NCBI RefSeq assembly: GCF_016862915.1
Contig: NZ_BONW01000029.1
Location: 19,906 to 83,905 of the forward strand
Direction: 5' to 3'
From: Plantactinospora endophytica
GTDB lineage: Bacteria > Actinomycetota > Actinomycetes > Mycobacteriales > Micromonosporaceae
DNA length: 64,000 nucleotides
Below the pieces are notes generated by a model. The model saw nothing but the letters and a program-made list of their open reading frames with translations. It ran no database searches and was not told the DNA's origin. The translations under genes and the position numbers were made by a program. Shown piece after piece: positions 1 through 9,698 of this stretch; position 1 is the first letter of the stretch; every line of letters begins with the position of its first letter.

Positions 1-296
1 GGAGCCCTCGACCAGAGGATCGCAGATTAGGTGCAGTCGATATCAGGATCAGGTGCTCGACACTCGCCATAGCAGATCAACCGACGAGATCGACAGAAGA
101 CAGAGTATAGATCGCCATCTGGGCGGTCAACCCCTCGGTATGACTGATCATGAAAGACAGCCATAGGTGCTGGTCGTTGGCTTATTGACCGTAAAGGTCG
201 GGTACGGTGGCGACCGTTCCCGCATGCCCGAACCAGATCCGTGGCGGAGCGGTACGCCGAAGATCGATTCCCCCGGTTCAGCGGGTACACCGGAGG
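1..296. other. No recognisable gene at the left edge
   Basis: This stretch is less G+C rich than the rest of the window. Its reading frames are short and give no recognisable protein. It precedes the end of a decayed SDR gene read leftward, so it may be degraded sequence downstream of that gene. I see no tRNA, terminator hairpin or insertion sequence here. Confidence 0.5.
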
Positions 297-611
297 TCAA
301 CGCCCGGCCACGAAAGCGTTGACGCCGGTCGACTCGGCGGAGAGTGCCCACAGCCGTGCCGCATCCGCCTCGTCGATCTCGCACCCGACGATGTCGCAGT
401 CCTCGCAGTACAGGCCGCCCCGCCCGGCGAGCAGGGGCGGGGTGGCGGCCCAGACCCGCGTCGCCGCTCCCTGCGCGGCGGTGGTCTGCCAACCGAGCCC
501 GGAGTATCGACCGGTGACGACCGCGAGCCGGCCGGTGAGGTCGATGCCCCGCAGCACCTCGTCGGCGGTGCTTCGAGGGCCGAACCGCGCATTGTCTGCT
601 GTCGCTGCCAT
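297..611 (-). pseudogene. SDR-family oxidoreductase remnant with internal deletion
   Basis: This 104-codon frame joins the two ends of a short-chain dehydrogenase of the retinol-dehydrogenase-like type, normally about 300 residues. Residues about 9-45 carry the N-terminal nucleotide-binding strand (LTGRLAVVTG followed by SGLG). From about residue 48 the text is typical of the C-terminus (GAATRVWAAT, GRGGLYCEDCDI, AARLWALSAESTG). The middle, including the catalytic Tyr-x3-Lys, is missing, yet the frame stays open. The ATG at 611 lies 6 nt after a TAGCTT box, so the mRNA is probably leaderless. It is divergent from a MerR regulator that is also broken. An expressed product could not be a working dehydrogenase. 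Assignment to SDR is from remembered family sequence. Confidence 0.75.
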
Positions 612-617
612 CCGGCG

Positions 618-648
618 AAGCTATTGGCTTGACCGTGGTCGAGGTCAA
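618..648 (-). promoter_or_regulatory. MerR-type promoter with 19-bp spacer and dyad operator
   Basis: Read leftward, a -35 TTGACC (648-643) is separated by 19 bp from a -10 TAGCTT (623-618), and ATG follows 6 nt later at 611. The -35 end holds an inverted repeat TTGACC-N8-GGTCAA (629-648). Over-long 19-20 bp spacers with a dyad between the boxes are the hallmark of promoters activated by MerR-family proteins, and a MerR gene lies immediately on the other side. The dyad overlaps the TTG at 629, which argues against that codon as the MerR start. Confidence 0.7.
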
Positions 649-655
649 CGCGCGT

Positions 656-1140
656 ATGCGCCGCACCGTGCTCGGCATCCCGGCGGAATTCAGCATCGGG
701 CAGGTGGCTCGACGTACCGGCCTGAGCGTGCACACCTTCCGGCTGTACGAGCGTGAAGGGCTGCTCACCGGCCACCTTCGCCGCGATGCCGGTGGCCGTC
801 GTGTTTACCTCGAAGCCGACGTGCAGTGGCTCGACAACTGCACGAAGTTCCGGGCGTCCGGAATGCCGCTGGTCACGATCCGCCGCCTCGCGGAGTTGCT
901 GAGCGAGGGCCTGGGCAACGAGGCGGAACGCCTCGAACTGCTCCGCGAGCACCAGCAAAGGGGCTGGACCGGATCGACAAACTCCACGACTGCCTGGACC
1001 TGATCACGAACAAGGTCACCGCGTACGAGGAGGTGGTCCGGCAGGAAACCGCGGACCGCCTCTGGGGCACCCCACCAGCCGACCCCAACCCTAGCCCCGA
1101 CGGCAGCAGCACAGGCACAGGCAATGTGACTGGCAGCTAA
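656..1140 (+). pseudogene. MerR-family transcriptional regulator, frameshifted
   Basis: The first 300 bases encode a winged-helix MerR N-terminus (FSIGQVARRTGLSVHTFRLY, EREGLL) and the start of the dimerisation helix (LELLREHQQ). Near 957-963 the frame is lost. The natural continuation (LDRIDKLHDCLDLITNKVTA, YEEVVRQ) is in the next frame and runs to a stop at 1140. One missing base in AAAGGGGCTGG would explain this. Without repair the protein ends as an unrelated tail at about 1003. I place the start at ATG 656 because the upstream TTG at 629 lies in the operator. The gene would have controlled the adjacent SDR. The frameshift could be a sequencing error, but the partner gene is also damaged. 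Confidence 0.75.
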
Positions 1141-1215
1141 CCAGCGCGATGACCGACGTGGGGAGGGCTCCGACGCCGGAACCCTCCCCACTCGGACCGA
1201 CCGACCGAGACCCCC

Positions 1216-1340
1216 CCCGGACCAGCCAGCGGCAAACCCGCCCGGACCAGCCGACGGGTAACCCGCCGTGGCCGGCCGACGGGGAACCCGCCCGGACCAG
1301 TCGACGGGGAACCGGTCGAGGTCAGCCGACTGGGAACTGA
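1216..1340. repeat. Five tandem 25-bp repeats crossing a stop codon
   Basis: Five degenerate copies of a 25-bp unit lie exactly end to end at 1216, 1241, 1266, 1291 and 1316. The common core is CCGGACCAG followed by CGACGGGGAACC. The fifth copy contains the TGA stop (1322-1324) and last codons of the leftward SRPBCC gene, so the array seems to have grown from the 3' end of that gene. Confidence 0.85.
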
Positions 1341-2080
1341 TCGAGCCACTCCTGCCAGGCCCGGTGGGCGCCGACCTGGTCTGCCCCGGCGTCGAAGAGG
1401 TGGTGGTTGAGGACCAGCGCGCTGCCCCGGTCGGTGCCGGAGTACAGGAACCGGTAGAGCGCGTCGTCGGTGCGTACCCCGAAGTAGGTGGGCAGGCCGG
1501 CGAGGTCGACGGTGCCCTCGATCGGCGCCAGCCCGTCGAGGACGAGCCGGGCCGGTGCACCCTCGACGACCTCGCCGGAGATGCCGAACGCCCCGGCCAC
1601 GGCCGCCCAGACCTGGTCTGGTTCGCCGGCACCGGGCCGGAACGCGGCGACCTGCGCGGCGTGTCGCCCGGGAAAGTGCCGGACGTACGCGGCCAGGGTC
1701 CCCAGGTACATGTCCCAGCCGACCTGCATCGCCTCGTACTCGGTCTCCCAGTTGTCGCCGAGCACGCCGCTCTGCACCAGCCGCAGTACCGTACTGCCCT
1801 GGTCACGACCCTCGATCAGGTATTCGATGGCCATGAAGCCGCCGTCCGGCCCGGGTTCGGTGCCGTACGCGAACCGCTTGCCGGGCTCCCAGGCCGTCAC
1901 CGTCGACTCCTCGGTGTGCCCGGCCATGGTGAACGTGTTCCGCCCACCCTCGCGCGGGTCCACCTCGGTCTGGCCCATGAACCAGGAGTCGATGCCGGGG
2001 CCGGTGGCGATCGCCGCCCAGACCTGCTCCGGCGTCGCGGCCAGCTCGATCTCCTTGCGCAGCTCGAACTTGTGTCCCAC
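1322..2080 (-). CDS. SRPBCC (AHSA1/START-like) domain protein
   Basis: A 252-residue protein of the Bet v1-like SRPBCC superfamily. The AHSA1-type signature is at the N-terminus: FELRKEIELAATPEQVWAAI, then GIDSWFMG and a lipophilic cavity core with TAWEPGKRFAY. The second half (from about residue 150) resembles a repeated, degenerate fold. Such proteins bind hydrophobic ligands; the substrate is unknown. GTG at 2080 is chosen because GGAGAA lies 9-10 nt upstream and the conserved domain begins at once; ATG 2155 is a possible longer start. It lies downstream of an ArsR-family gene on the same strand, a very common actinobacterial pairing in which the regulator controls the SRPBCC gene. Its 3' end is embedded in a tandem repeat. 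Confidence 0.85.
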   Translation of the reverse strand: MGHKFELRKEIELAATPEQVWAAIATGPGIDSWFMGQTEVDPREGGRNTFTMAGHTEESTVTAWEPGKRFAYGTEPGPDGGFMAIEYLIEGRDQGSTVLRLVQSGVLGDNWETEYEAMQVGWDMYLGTLAAYVRHFPGRHAAQVAAFRPGAGEPDQVWAAVAGAFGISGEVVEGAPARLVLDGLAPIEGTVDLAGLPTYFGVRTDDALYRFLYSGTDRGSALVLNHHLFDAGADQVGAHRAWQEWLDQFPVG

Positions 2081-2260
2081 GGTTGGATTCTCCAATTCGC
2101 TGACGTGCGGAATCAGCCCGTCGCAACGGGCCTGCGGAAATGTCTCGTCCGCCACGGACGCACGGACGCACGGACGGGCGGGGCGGCGGAAGGTGCGGAC
2201 GGGCGGAAGGTGCGGACGGCGCGGACGGCGCGGGAGGCGCGGGACCGGTCCGCCCGGGAG

Positions 2261-2869
2261 TTACCCGGCCGGTGCGGCGCTGCCGGAGTCGGCCGGGACG
2301 CTCGGATGCAGCGCGATCACCACGCGGTGGTCACGACCGCCGGACGCGGACTCGTCGTGGTACCTCCCGACCAGCGCCGTCACGGTCGCCGCCAGCTCTT
2401 CGGCGAACGCGGCCCGGTCGGCCGCCGAGGCGAACCGCACCTCGGCGTCGACGGCGAACGTCGCGACCCGTTTCCTGGCCCGGTCCGCGCCGGTGATCAG
2501 CGTACCCACGTCCTGGACGAGCCGGGCGGCGACGGCGAGCAGCCATCGGGCGGAGAGCCGGTCCGGGGACTGGTCCGGGTTGGGGCGCACGGCGGAGAGC
2601 GCGGTCGGGGAGATCACGTACGACGCCGCGGTGGCCCGCATCACCCGCTCGGTGACGTTGCCCTTGCGGCGCTCCTCGACCAGTTCGATCAACCCGTGCT
2701 GCTCCAACGCGCGCAGGTGGTAGTTGACTTTCTGTCGGGCCAGGCCGACCCGGGTGGCGAGCATCGTGGCCGATCCAGGCTCGGCCAGCTCGGCGAGCAG
2801 CCGCGCCCGGATCGGGTCGAGCGACGCCTCGGCCGCCGCCGGATCCTCGATCACTGCGATGTCGTGCAT
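2261..2869 (-). CDS. ArsR-family helix-turn-helix regulator
   Basis: A 202-residue regulator with an N-terminal winged helix: DPIRARLLAELAEPGSATML, then ATRVGLARQKVNYHLRALEQ and HGLIELVEERRKGNVTERV. No metal-binding cysteine pair is visible, so it is probably a non-metal ArsR of the type paired with SRPBCC proteins. The C-terminal part (VRFASAADRAAFAEEL and following) could be a ligand or dimerisation region. It is first in a leftward pair with the SRPBCC gene, separated by about 180 bp of repetitive GC-rich sequence. A dyad GACAA-N6-TTGTC overlapping a TTGACA box just upstream is a candidate autoregulatory operator. Confidence 0.85.
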   Translation of the reverse strand: MHDIAVIEDPAAAEASLDPIRARLLAELAEPGSATMLATRVGLARQKVNYHLRALEQHGLIELVEERRKGNVTERVMRATAASYVISPTALSAVRPNPDQSPDRLSARWLLAVAARLVQDVGTLITGADRARKRVATFAVDAEVRFASAADRAAFAEELAATVTALVGRYHDESASGGRDHRVVIALHPSVPADSGSAAPAG

Positions 2870-2886
2870 GGTCCCAGCCTGGCACC

Positions 2887-2902
2887 GACAACTCTTCTTG
2901 TC
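2887..2902 (-). promoter_or_regulatory. Candidate ArsR operator / -35 region
   Basis: An inverted repeat GACAA-N6-TTGTC lies 18-33 bp upstream of the ArsR ATG. Read leftward it overlaps TTGACA, a consensus -35 hexamer. No clear -10 TANNNT box follows, so the promoter call is tentative. Confidence 0.4.
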
Positions 2903-3107
2903 AAGGAAAGACAGGCTGTCGGTAAGCCGAGCGGCCGCGCGCGACCGGGACGCGACGCTCCCGACGGGGGCGCGGCGTGGTTCTCCCCGAACCGGCGGCA
3001 CGGCGGGCTGCGACACCGACAACGTCGTCGATCTGGCCGACCTCGATCTGGCCGACCTCGACCGCGTCCCGTTCCAGCCCGTGCAGCGGATCCGGTTCGG
3101 CCGCCGC

Positions 3108-3938
3108 CTACTCGTCGTGGCGCCAGCCGAGCAGCCGCTCCGCCTTCGCACAGTCGAAAAACCCCCGGTTACCCCCGAGGTCGCCACGGATCGGCACGTC
3201 CGGATAGTGCCTGCGGCACAACTCCTCGCTCGGGATGCCGCTGGTGGTGCGCGGCGCCACCACGTAGCAGACCTCGTGCCCGGAGAAGTCGGCGGTGAGG
3301 GCGAGCAGGAAGGCCCGGGCCGCCGACCGGGCCAGGGTGTACCCCCACAGTTCGCGGGCGGCGAGGTCGGCGTACCGCGCTTCGGGCCGGACCACCGGCC
3401 GGGTCGGTCGTACGGCGTGCAGCCGCAGGCTGGCGATGCTCAGGTGGTCGTACCGGCGGGCGAAGCCGTCCGCCTGGACCTCGCCGATCCACTTCGACAG
3501 GCTGTACGGGTCCTCGCCGTAACCGGGGTGCCGCTCGTCGACCGGGAAGTAGTCGTAGCGCGGTCTCCGGCTGTACGCGCCGCCGACGGCGTTGACGCTG
3601 GAGGCCAGGCAGAGCCGGGAGATGCCGAGTTCGGCGGCGGCCCGCAGCGCGTTGTAGCTGGCGGTGACGTTGAGGTTGTGCACCACGTGGTCGCGCTCGT
3701 CCCCCGGCTTCGGGTACGCCGCCAGGTGCACCAGCGCGTCGCAGCCGTCCAGCGCCCGGAGCAGTTCCGGATAGTCGGTCACGTCGGCGCTTCGGCGTAC
3801 CAGTCCGGCCGGCGGGTCGGTGTCGGCGTGCGGGGCCGACGGCCGATCGATCTCGACCACGGTGTGCCCCTCGGCCAGCGCGTGCGCGACCACCGACCGC
3901 CCGACGTGCCCCGCACCACCGGTCACCGCAATACGCAT
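3108..3938 (-). CDS. NAD-dependent epimerase/dehydratase family protein
   Basis: A 276-residue extended SDR. The Rossmann glycine motif is at the extreme N-terminus (MRIAVTGGAGHVGRSVVAHA). A conserved Asp after beta-2 (EIDRP) fits NAD(H) preference. The catalytic Tyr-x3-Lys appears as YSLSKWIGE. Features such as LVHLAAYPKPGD and SSVNAVGG are typical of NAD-dependent nucleotide-sugar epimerase/dehydratases. The substrate cannot be read from sequence. It stands alone, divergent from the DGPF-ECF42 unit on the right. The ATG at 3938 begins directly at the conserved motif, which makes the start secure. Confidence 0.9.
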   Translation of the reverse strand: MRIAVTGGAGHVGRSVVAHALAEGHTVVEIDRPSAPHADTDPPAGLVRRSADVTDYPELLRALDGCDALVHLAAYPKPGDERDHVVHNLNVTASYNALRAAAELGISRLCLASSVNAVGGAYSRRPRYDYFPVDERHPGYGEDPYSLSKWIGEVQADGFARRYDHLSIASLRLHAVRPTRPVVRPEARYADLAARELWGYTLARSAARAFLLALTADFSGHEVCYVVAPRTTSGIPSEELCRRHYPDVPIRGDLGGNRGFFDCAKAERLLGWRHDE

Positions 3939-4053
3939 CGCACCATTCTCTGCCCGGGCGGAAAAATCGGCGCGGCTGTCGTTCCGGGCCGGACCCGTTC
4001 GTCGTCATGCTGTGCAGCAGGCCGCTGCGCACGACGACAGCGAGGAGAACGGC

Positions 4054-4410
4054 GTGAAGTACGTGTTCCTGATCTACGGCGACCCGACCGACGACCCGAC
4101 CGCACCGGAGGCGGTCCAGGCGGAGATCGACGCCTACTGGGCGTACGACAAGCTGCTCGCCGACGCGGGGGCGCTGCTCGACAGCCATGCGTTGCAGGGC
4201 ACCGAGACGGCGACGACGGTGCGGCTCGGCGGGGGTGGCGAGCGTACCGTCACCGACGGACCGTTCGCGGAGACCCGGGAGATCCTCGCCGGCTACTACC
4301 TGGTCGACCTGCCGGACCTGGACGCCGCCATCGGCTGGGCCGCCCGCTGCCCCGGCGCCCTGCGAGGCAAGATCGAGGTTCGGCCGATCCAGGAGTTCGA
4401 GGCGCCGTGA
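4054..4410 (+). CDS. YCII/DGPF-domain protein
   Basis: A 118-residue protein of the YCII-related family with the hallmark [18 protein letters not shown]. These small alpha/beta-barrel proteins are routinely encoded next to ECF42 sigma factors, exactly as here. Their biochemical role is unproven. The GTG start at 4054 has GAGGAG 6 nt upstream. Its TGA stop overlaps the GTG of a Thr/Asn-rich frame leading into the sigma factor, so the genes probably form one translationally coupled operon. Confidence 0.9.
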   Translation: MKYVFLIYGDPTDDPTAPEAVQAEIDAYWAYDKLLADAGALLDSHALQGTETATTVRLGGGGERTVTDGPFAETREILAGYYLVDLPDLDAAIGWAARCPGALRGKIEVRPIQEFEAP

Positions 4411-4658
4411 CCGCAGCGACGACCACCAACAGCCCGACAACCACCAACGGCCCGACAACCACCAACGCCACGACGACCGCGAACAGCACGGCGACCACCA
4501 ACGCCACGACGACCGCGAACAGCACGGCGACCACCAACGGCACAACGACCGCGAACGGCACGGCACCCGGGAACGGCACGGCACCCGGGAGCGGCACGAC
4601 ACGCGTCACAGGGGCGGCGACCGGGAACAGGGCGGCGACCGGGAAGGGTGGCGGATAG
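4407..4658 (+). CDS. Low-complexity Thr/Asn-rich small ORF (uncertain)
   Basis: An 83-residue frame starts at GTG 4407 in a GTGA overlap with the DGPF stop and ends with TAG two bases before the sigma-factor GTG (4661). It reads almost only Thr, Asn, Ala, Gly and Ser, for example [17 protein letters not shown]. The DNA is a tandem repeat, so all frames are biased and open. It may be a real spacer peptide that carries ribosomes from one gene to the next. It may equally be non-coding repeat, or an extension of the sigma factor in a second open frame. No domain or signal peptide is seen. Confidence 0.35.
   Translation: MTAATTTNSPTTTNGPTTTNATTTANSTATTNATTTANSTATTNGTTTANGTAPGNGTAPGSGTTRVTGAATGNRAATGKGGG
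4458..4565 (+). repeat. 36-bp tandem repeat between DGPF and sigma genes
   Basis: Two identical 36-bp copies (4458-4493 and 4494-4529) are followed by a degenerate third (4530-4565). Shorter related units extend on both sides from about 4425 to 4650. The unit starts ACCACCAACG and contains GACGACCGCGAACAG. Its length is a multiple of three, so copy-number change would keep the frame. Confidence 0.9.
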
Positions 4659-4660
4659 CG

Positions 4661-6058
4661 GTGTCCGGTGACGAGCGGTCGGCCGTGCACACCGTCGAAC
4701 GGGTGTTCCGGGAGGAGCACGGCCGGCTGCTCGCCAGCCTGGTCCGGCAGTTCGGCGACCTGGATCTCGCCGAGGAGGTCGCCTCGGACGCGATCGAGGC
4801 CGCCCTCCGGCGCTGGCCCGTCCAGGGTGTGCCGAGCCGGCCGGCGGCCTGGCTGCTCACCACCGCCCGGCACCGAGCCGTCGACCGGCTCCGCCGGGAC
4901 CGTGGCTACGCCGCCCGGCTGGCCGTGATGCAGGCGGAGGCGGTCCGGGACGAGCCGGCGGCAGCCGTTGCGGAGCAGGACGGCGACGTACCGGACGAGC
5001 GGCTGCGACTCTTCTTCACCTGCTGCCATCCGGCGCTGCCCGGCGAAGCGCAGATCGCGTTGACCCTGCGCTGCCTGGCCGGGCTCGGTACCGCCGAGGT
5101 GGCCCGGGCGTTCCTGGTGCCGGTACCGACGATGGCGCAGCGGATCGGTCGGGCGAAGCGGAAGCTCCGGGCCGCCCGGATTCCGTTCCGGGTGCCGGAC
5201 GCCGCCGAACTGCCGGCCCGGCTGCCCGGCGTACTCCGGGTGATCTATCTGATCTTCACGGAGGGGTACGCGGCGAGCGCCGGCCCGCGACTCGTCCGGG
5301 CCGACCTCGTGGACGAGGCGATCCGGCTGGCCCGACTGCTGCACCGGTTGCTGCCCCGGGAGCCGGAGGTGGCCGGGCTGCTCGCCCTGCTGCTCCTTGT
5401 CGACTCCCGCCGGGCCGCCCGGTGCACCGCCGACGGCGCCCTCGTACTCCTCGACGAGCAGGACCGCACGCTCTGGGACCGCGACCTGATCGAGGAGGGA
5501 CGGCGGCTGGTACCGGCGGCGCTGACCGGCCGACCCGGCCCGTACGCGGTGCAGGCCGCGATCGCCGCGCTGCACGCCGAGGCCATGGACGTGGCCGGTA
5601 CGGACTGGCCGCAGGTGGTGGCGCTCTACGACGTACTGGCCCGGGTGGCGCCGTCACCGCTGGTGGAGTTGAACCGGGCGGTGGCGGTGGCGATGCGGGA
5701 CGGTCCGACGGCCGGGTTGCGGCTGCTCGACGTGCTGGACCGGGACGACCGGCTGGCCGGGTACCACCTGTTGCCCGCCGCTCGGGCGGACCTGCTGCGC
5801 CGGCTGGGCCGCCGCGAAGAGGCCGCGGTGGCGTACCGCCGGGCCCTCGACCTGGTGGGCAACGAGCCGGAACGGGCGTTCCTGCGCGGACGCCTCGCCG
5901 AGATCGCCGCCGAAACCGGCCCACCTGGACCCGGACCCGGACGGCCGGCCGGACCCGCAGCTTCCACCGGACCAGCAGGTTCCGCCGGACCCGACGATCC
6001 CGCCGGACGGGATGACTCCGTCGGACCGGAAAATTTCGCCGGGCCGGCCGACCTGTGA
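4661..6058 (+). CDS. ECF42-type RNA polymerase sigma factor
   Basis: A 465-residue sigma factor. Region 2 is at about residues 10-75 ([57 protein letters not shown]). Region 4 is at about 110-165 ([34 protein letters not shown]). A long C-terminal extension of about 250 residues with TPR-like helices ([34 protein letters not shown]) is the mark of the ECF42/DUF6596 group. These pair with DGPF proteins and appear to be controlled by the C-terminal domain, as no anti-sigma gene is present. The last 45 residues are a Pro/Gly repeat. The GTG at 4661 fits the domain start and follows GGAAGGGTGG. Confidence 0.9.
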   Translation: MSGDERSAVHTVERVFREEHGRLLASLVRQFGDLDLAEEVASDAIEAALRRWPVQGVPSRPAAWLLTTARHRAVDRLRRDRGYAARLAVMQAEAVRDEPAAAVAEQDGDVPDERLRLFFTCCHPALPGEAQIALTLRCLAGLGTAEVARAFLVPVPTMAQRIGRAKRKLRAARIPFRVPDAAELPARLPGVLRVIYLIFTEGYAASAGPRLVRADLVDEAIRLARLLHRLLPREPEVAGLLALLLLVDSRRAARCTADGALVLLDEQDRTLWDRDLIEEGRRLVPAALTGRPGPYAVQAAIAALHAEAMDVAGTDWPQVVALYDVLARVAPSPLVELNRAVAVAMRDGPTAGLRLLDVLDRDDRLAGYHLLPAARADLLRRLGRREEAAVAYRRALDLVGNEPERAFLRGRLAEIAAETGPPGPGPGRPAGPAASTGPAGSAGPDDPAGRDDSVGPENFAGPADL

Positions 6059-6099
6059 CGTAGGGTCGGACCTCCGCCGTCTCGCCGACCGGAGAGTCC

Positions 6100-6720
6100 A
6101 TGCCGCCCGGACAGCCAACGCCGCCCAGAGAGTCGACGCCGCCCGGAGAGTCGACGCCACCTGCGCCGCCGCTCGCACCGTTGCCCATCCGCACGGACCG
6201 CCTGGTCCTGCGGCTGTTCACGCCGGACGACGTCGACGGAATGTATGCGTACCAGGGGTTGGCGAGTGTCGCGCGGTACCTCTACCGGCCGCCCCGGAGC
6301 CGGGAGCAGTGCGCGCGGCTCATCACCCGGATCGCCGACGCCACCCGGTGGGAGCGGAAGGGTGACGCACTGGTCCTGGCGGTGCGCCGGCACGACGCAC
6401 CGGAGATCGTCGGCGAGGTGATCCTCACCCTGGACAACGCCGGCGCGGCCCAGGCCGAGATCGGCTGGGTCCTGCACCCGGCGTACGAGGGCCGGGGCTA
6501 CGCCACCGAGGCGGCTCGGGCCCTGGCGGCGGTGGCCTTCGACCGGCTCGGCGTGCACCGGCTGTTCGCCCGGCTCGACGTCGAGAACGCCGGGTCGATC
6601 CGGGTCTGCGAGCGGCTCGGGATGCGCCGCGAGGCGCACCTGGTCGAGAACGACCGCTACGACGGACGCTGGGGCAGCGAGTACGTCTACGCGGCGCTCG
6701 CGCACGAACTCCGCCACTGA
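6100..6720 (+). CDS. GNAT-family N-acetyltransferase (RimJ/RimL-like)
   Basis: A 206-residue acetyltransferase. The domain begins at about residue 27 (LPIRTDRLVLRLFTPDDVDG) and shows the acetyl-CoA loop region EIGWVLHPAYEGRGYATEAA. The C-terminus has FARLDVENAGSIRVCERLGM, typical of RimJ/RimL-like transferases that act on protein N-termini or small amines. The first 26 residues are a Pro/Ser/Thr repeat coded by 18-bp DNA repeats (6120-6155). The start at 6100 is supported by GGAGAG six bases upstream. It follows the sigma factor by 41 bp on the same strand and may be cotranscribed. The substrate is unknown. Confidence 0.88.
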   Translation: MPPGQPTPPRESTPPGESTPPAPPLAPLPIRTDRLVLRLFTPDDVDGMYAYQGLASVARYLYRPPRSREQCARLITRIADATRWERKGDALVLAVRRHDAPEIVGEVILTLDNAGAAQAEIGWVLHPAYEGRGYATEAARALAAVAFDRLGVHRLFARLDVENAGSIRVCERLGMRREAHLVENDRYDGRWGSEYVYAALAHELRH

Positions 6721-6905
6721 CCCGCTGCGGAAGAGGCTGACCCGCCCGGGAGAGTTGACCCGCCCGACAAGAAGCTGACCGCCCGGGAAGAAGTTGTCGG
6801 AGCCCGCGTACGCACTCCGGCCGGATAGCCGCGATTGGGCACCATCCATCGCGATCGGCGAATACCACTTCAGGCCGGACGATGCCGGCAGGCGTAACCC
6901 GTTGT

Positions 6906-6917
6906 CGAAAAGTTTCG
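6906..6917 (+). promoter_or_regulatory. Candidate operator CGAAA-N2-TTTCG
   Basis: A 12-bp dyad CGAAA-AG-TTTCG. It shares AAGTTTCGG with the second dyad 160 bp downstream. CGAA/TTCG-type inverted repeats are known upstream of streptomycete xylan-utilisation genes (BxlR-type sites); assignment here is by resemblance and position only. Confidence 0.4.
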
Positions 6918-7068
6918 GTGCTGCGTCGCCCCGTACCCACACCGGTACCCATCGCCGTCGAACAGGTCATGACCAGTAGCTGACCCCGGATCCGACGACG
7001 GCCGGGCCGCCGGTGACAGCTCAGGCATATCGTCACCGACGTCGATGCGGCTAGAGTGAGCCAGATTG

Positions 7069-7087
7069 AAGTTTCGGAATCTTTCCG
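7069..7087 (+). promoter_or_regulatory. Candidate xylanase operator with CGGAA-N3-TTCCG dyad
   Basis: AAGTTTCGGAATCTTTCCG contains a perfect dyad CGGAA-TCT-TTCCG (7075-7087), preceded by the AAGTTTCGG word also found at 6910-6918. It lies about 300 bp upstream of the xylanase start in an AT-rich patch. The pairing of two similar words suggests a repressor site for a plant-polysaccharide gene. Confidence 0.45.
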
Positions 7088-7162
7088 TTAGCCTCCTGAA
7101 ATCGAGTTCTGTCGATACAGCGGTAAGGTTTGAGTGCCCCGAACGGAGTCCCATGTCCGTGA

Positions 7163-8821
<1,659 letters not shown>

Positions 8822-8838
8822 CCGACCCACGGCACACC

Positions 8839-8869
8839 GGTGCGGAGGACCGTTGCGGTCCTCCGCACC
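8839..8869 (+). terminator. Terminator hairpin after xylanase
   Basis: A perfect 14-bp stem (GGTGCGGAGGACCG / CGGTCCTCCGCACC) with a 3-nt loop TTG, 17 bp after the xylanase stop. There is no U tract, as is usual in high-GC actinobacteria. Confidence 0.85.
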
Positions 8870-8948
8870 CTGCTGTCCGGCTCCGTCCGCCGACCGCGAG
8901 GTGGGAAAAGCGGCGGCGGTGGCGTCCGAGGGGTGCAACGATCCCGGG

Positions 8949-9581
8949 ATGCCGATCGACCAACACCTGCTGCTGGCGTTCACCCTGACCACGATCGTCG
9001 CCATGGTCACCCCCGGACCGGACATGCTCTTCGTGCTGGGCTGCGGGATGCGCGGCGGCTCCCGGGCCGGACTGCTCGCCACCGCCGGGGTGGCGACGAG
9101 CGAGGCCGTACACGTGGCCGTGGCCGCGGTCGGACTGGCCGCGCTCTTCGCGGCGGCCCCGACCGCGTTCGCGGTGGTCCGGATCGTCGGCGCCGCCTAC
9201 CTGATCTACCTGGGAGTGCAGTTGATCCGGCACCGCCGGGACGCCCAGGCCGAGCTGCCGACCGGGGGCGGGGGGCTGTCCGGCCGCCGGGCGTACCTGA
9301 GTGGGCTGTTGACGAACCTGCTCAACCCGAAGATGGTCACCTTCACGATCGCGTTCCTGCCGCAGTTCATCAACCCGGAGCTGGGGCAGGTCTGGCTACA
9401 GTTCGTGATCCTCGGCGCCATCCTGGTCGGGTTCGAGTTCCTGGTCGACGGTGCCGTCGGGATCTTCGCCGGCCGGATCGGCGGCTGGCTGCGCCGCCGG
9501 GTCGCCGTACGCCGCCGGATCGACGCGGCGACCGGGGGCATCTTCATCGGCCTCGGGGTACGACTCGCCGTCGAACCGTGA
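8949..9581 (+). CDS. LysE-family amino-acid/metabolite exporter
   Basis: A 210-residue inner-membrane exporter of the LysE/RhtB family. It has about six hydrophobic segments and the family motif near the N-terminus (VAMVTPGPDMLFVLGCGMRG, SRAGLLATAGVATSE). The mid-protein motif NLLNPKMVTFTIAFLPQFI is also characteristic. Substrates in this family are amino acids or homoserine derivatives; the one here cannot be told. The ATG at 8949 starts directly at the first transmembrane helix. The gene stands alone. Confidence 0.9.
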   Translation: MPIDQHLLLAFTLTTIVAMVTPGPDMLFVLGCGMRGGSRAGLLATAGVATSEAVHVAVAAVGLAALFAAAPTAFAVVRIVGAAYLIYLGVQLIRHRRDAQAELPTGGGGLSGRRAYLSGLLTNLLNPKMVTFTIAFLPQFINPELGQVWLQFVILGAILVGFEFLVDGAVGIFAGRIGGWLRRRVAVRRRIDAATGGIFIGLGVRLAVEP

Positions 9582-9698
9582 GCCGGTCCGGGTCCGGCCC
9601 GGCCGTGCCCGGCGGGTTTCCCGCGCTTCCGCCCGGGTAGCTGCCAGGCGAGCGCCGGCTCGCGGGGCACGCTTTCGCCGGCACGGAGAGGAGCCCGG

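Noticed and set aside
1268..3298. Very long rightward open frame opposite the SRPBCC and ArsR genes
   Set aside because: It is the antisense shadow of two real leftward genes in high-GC DNA. Its protein is Arg/Gly/Val-rich with no domain.
6794..6979. 61-codon frame in the xylanase upstream region
   Set aside because: No ribosome site, no recognisable family, and it overlaps candidate operator sequence.
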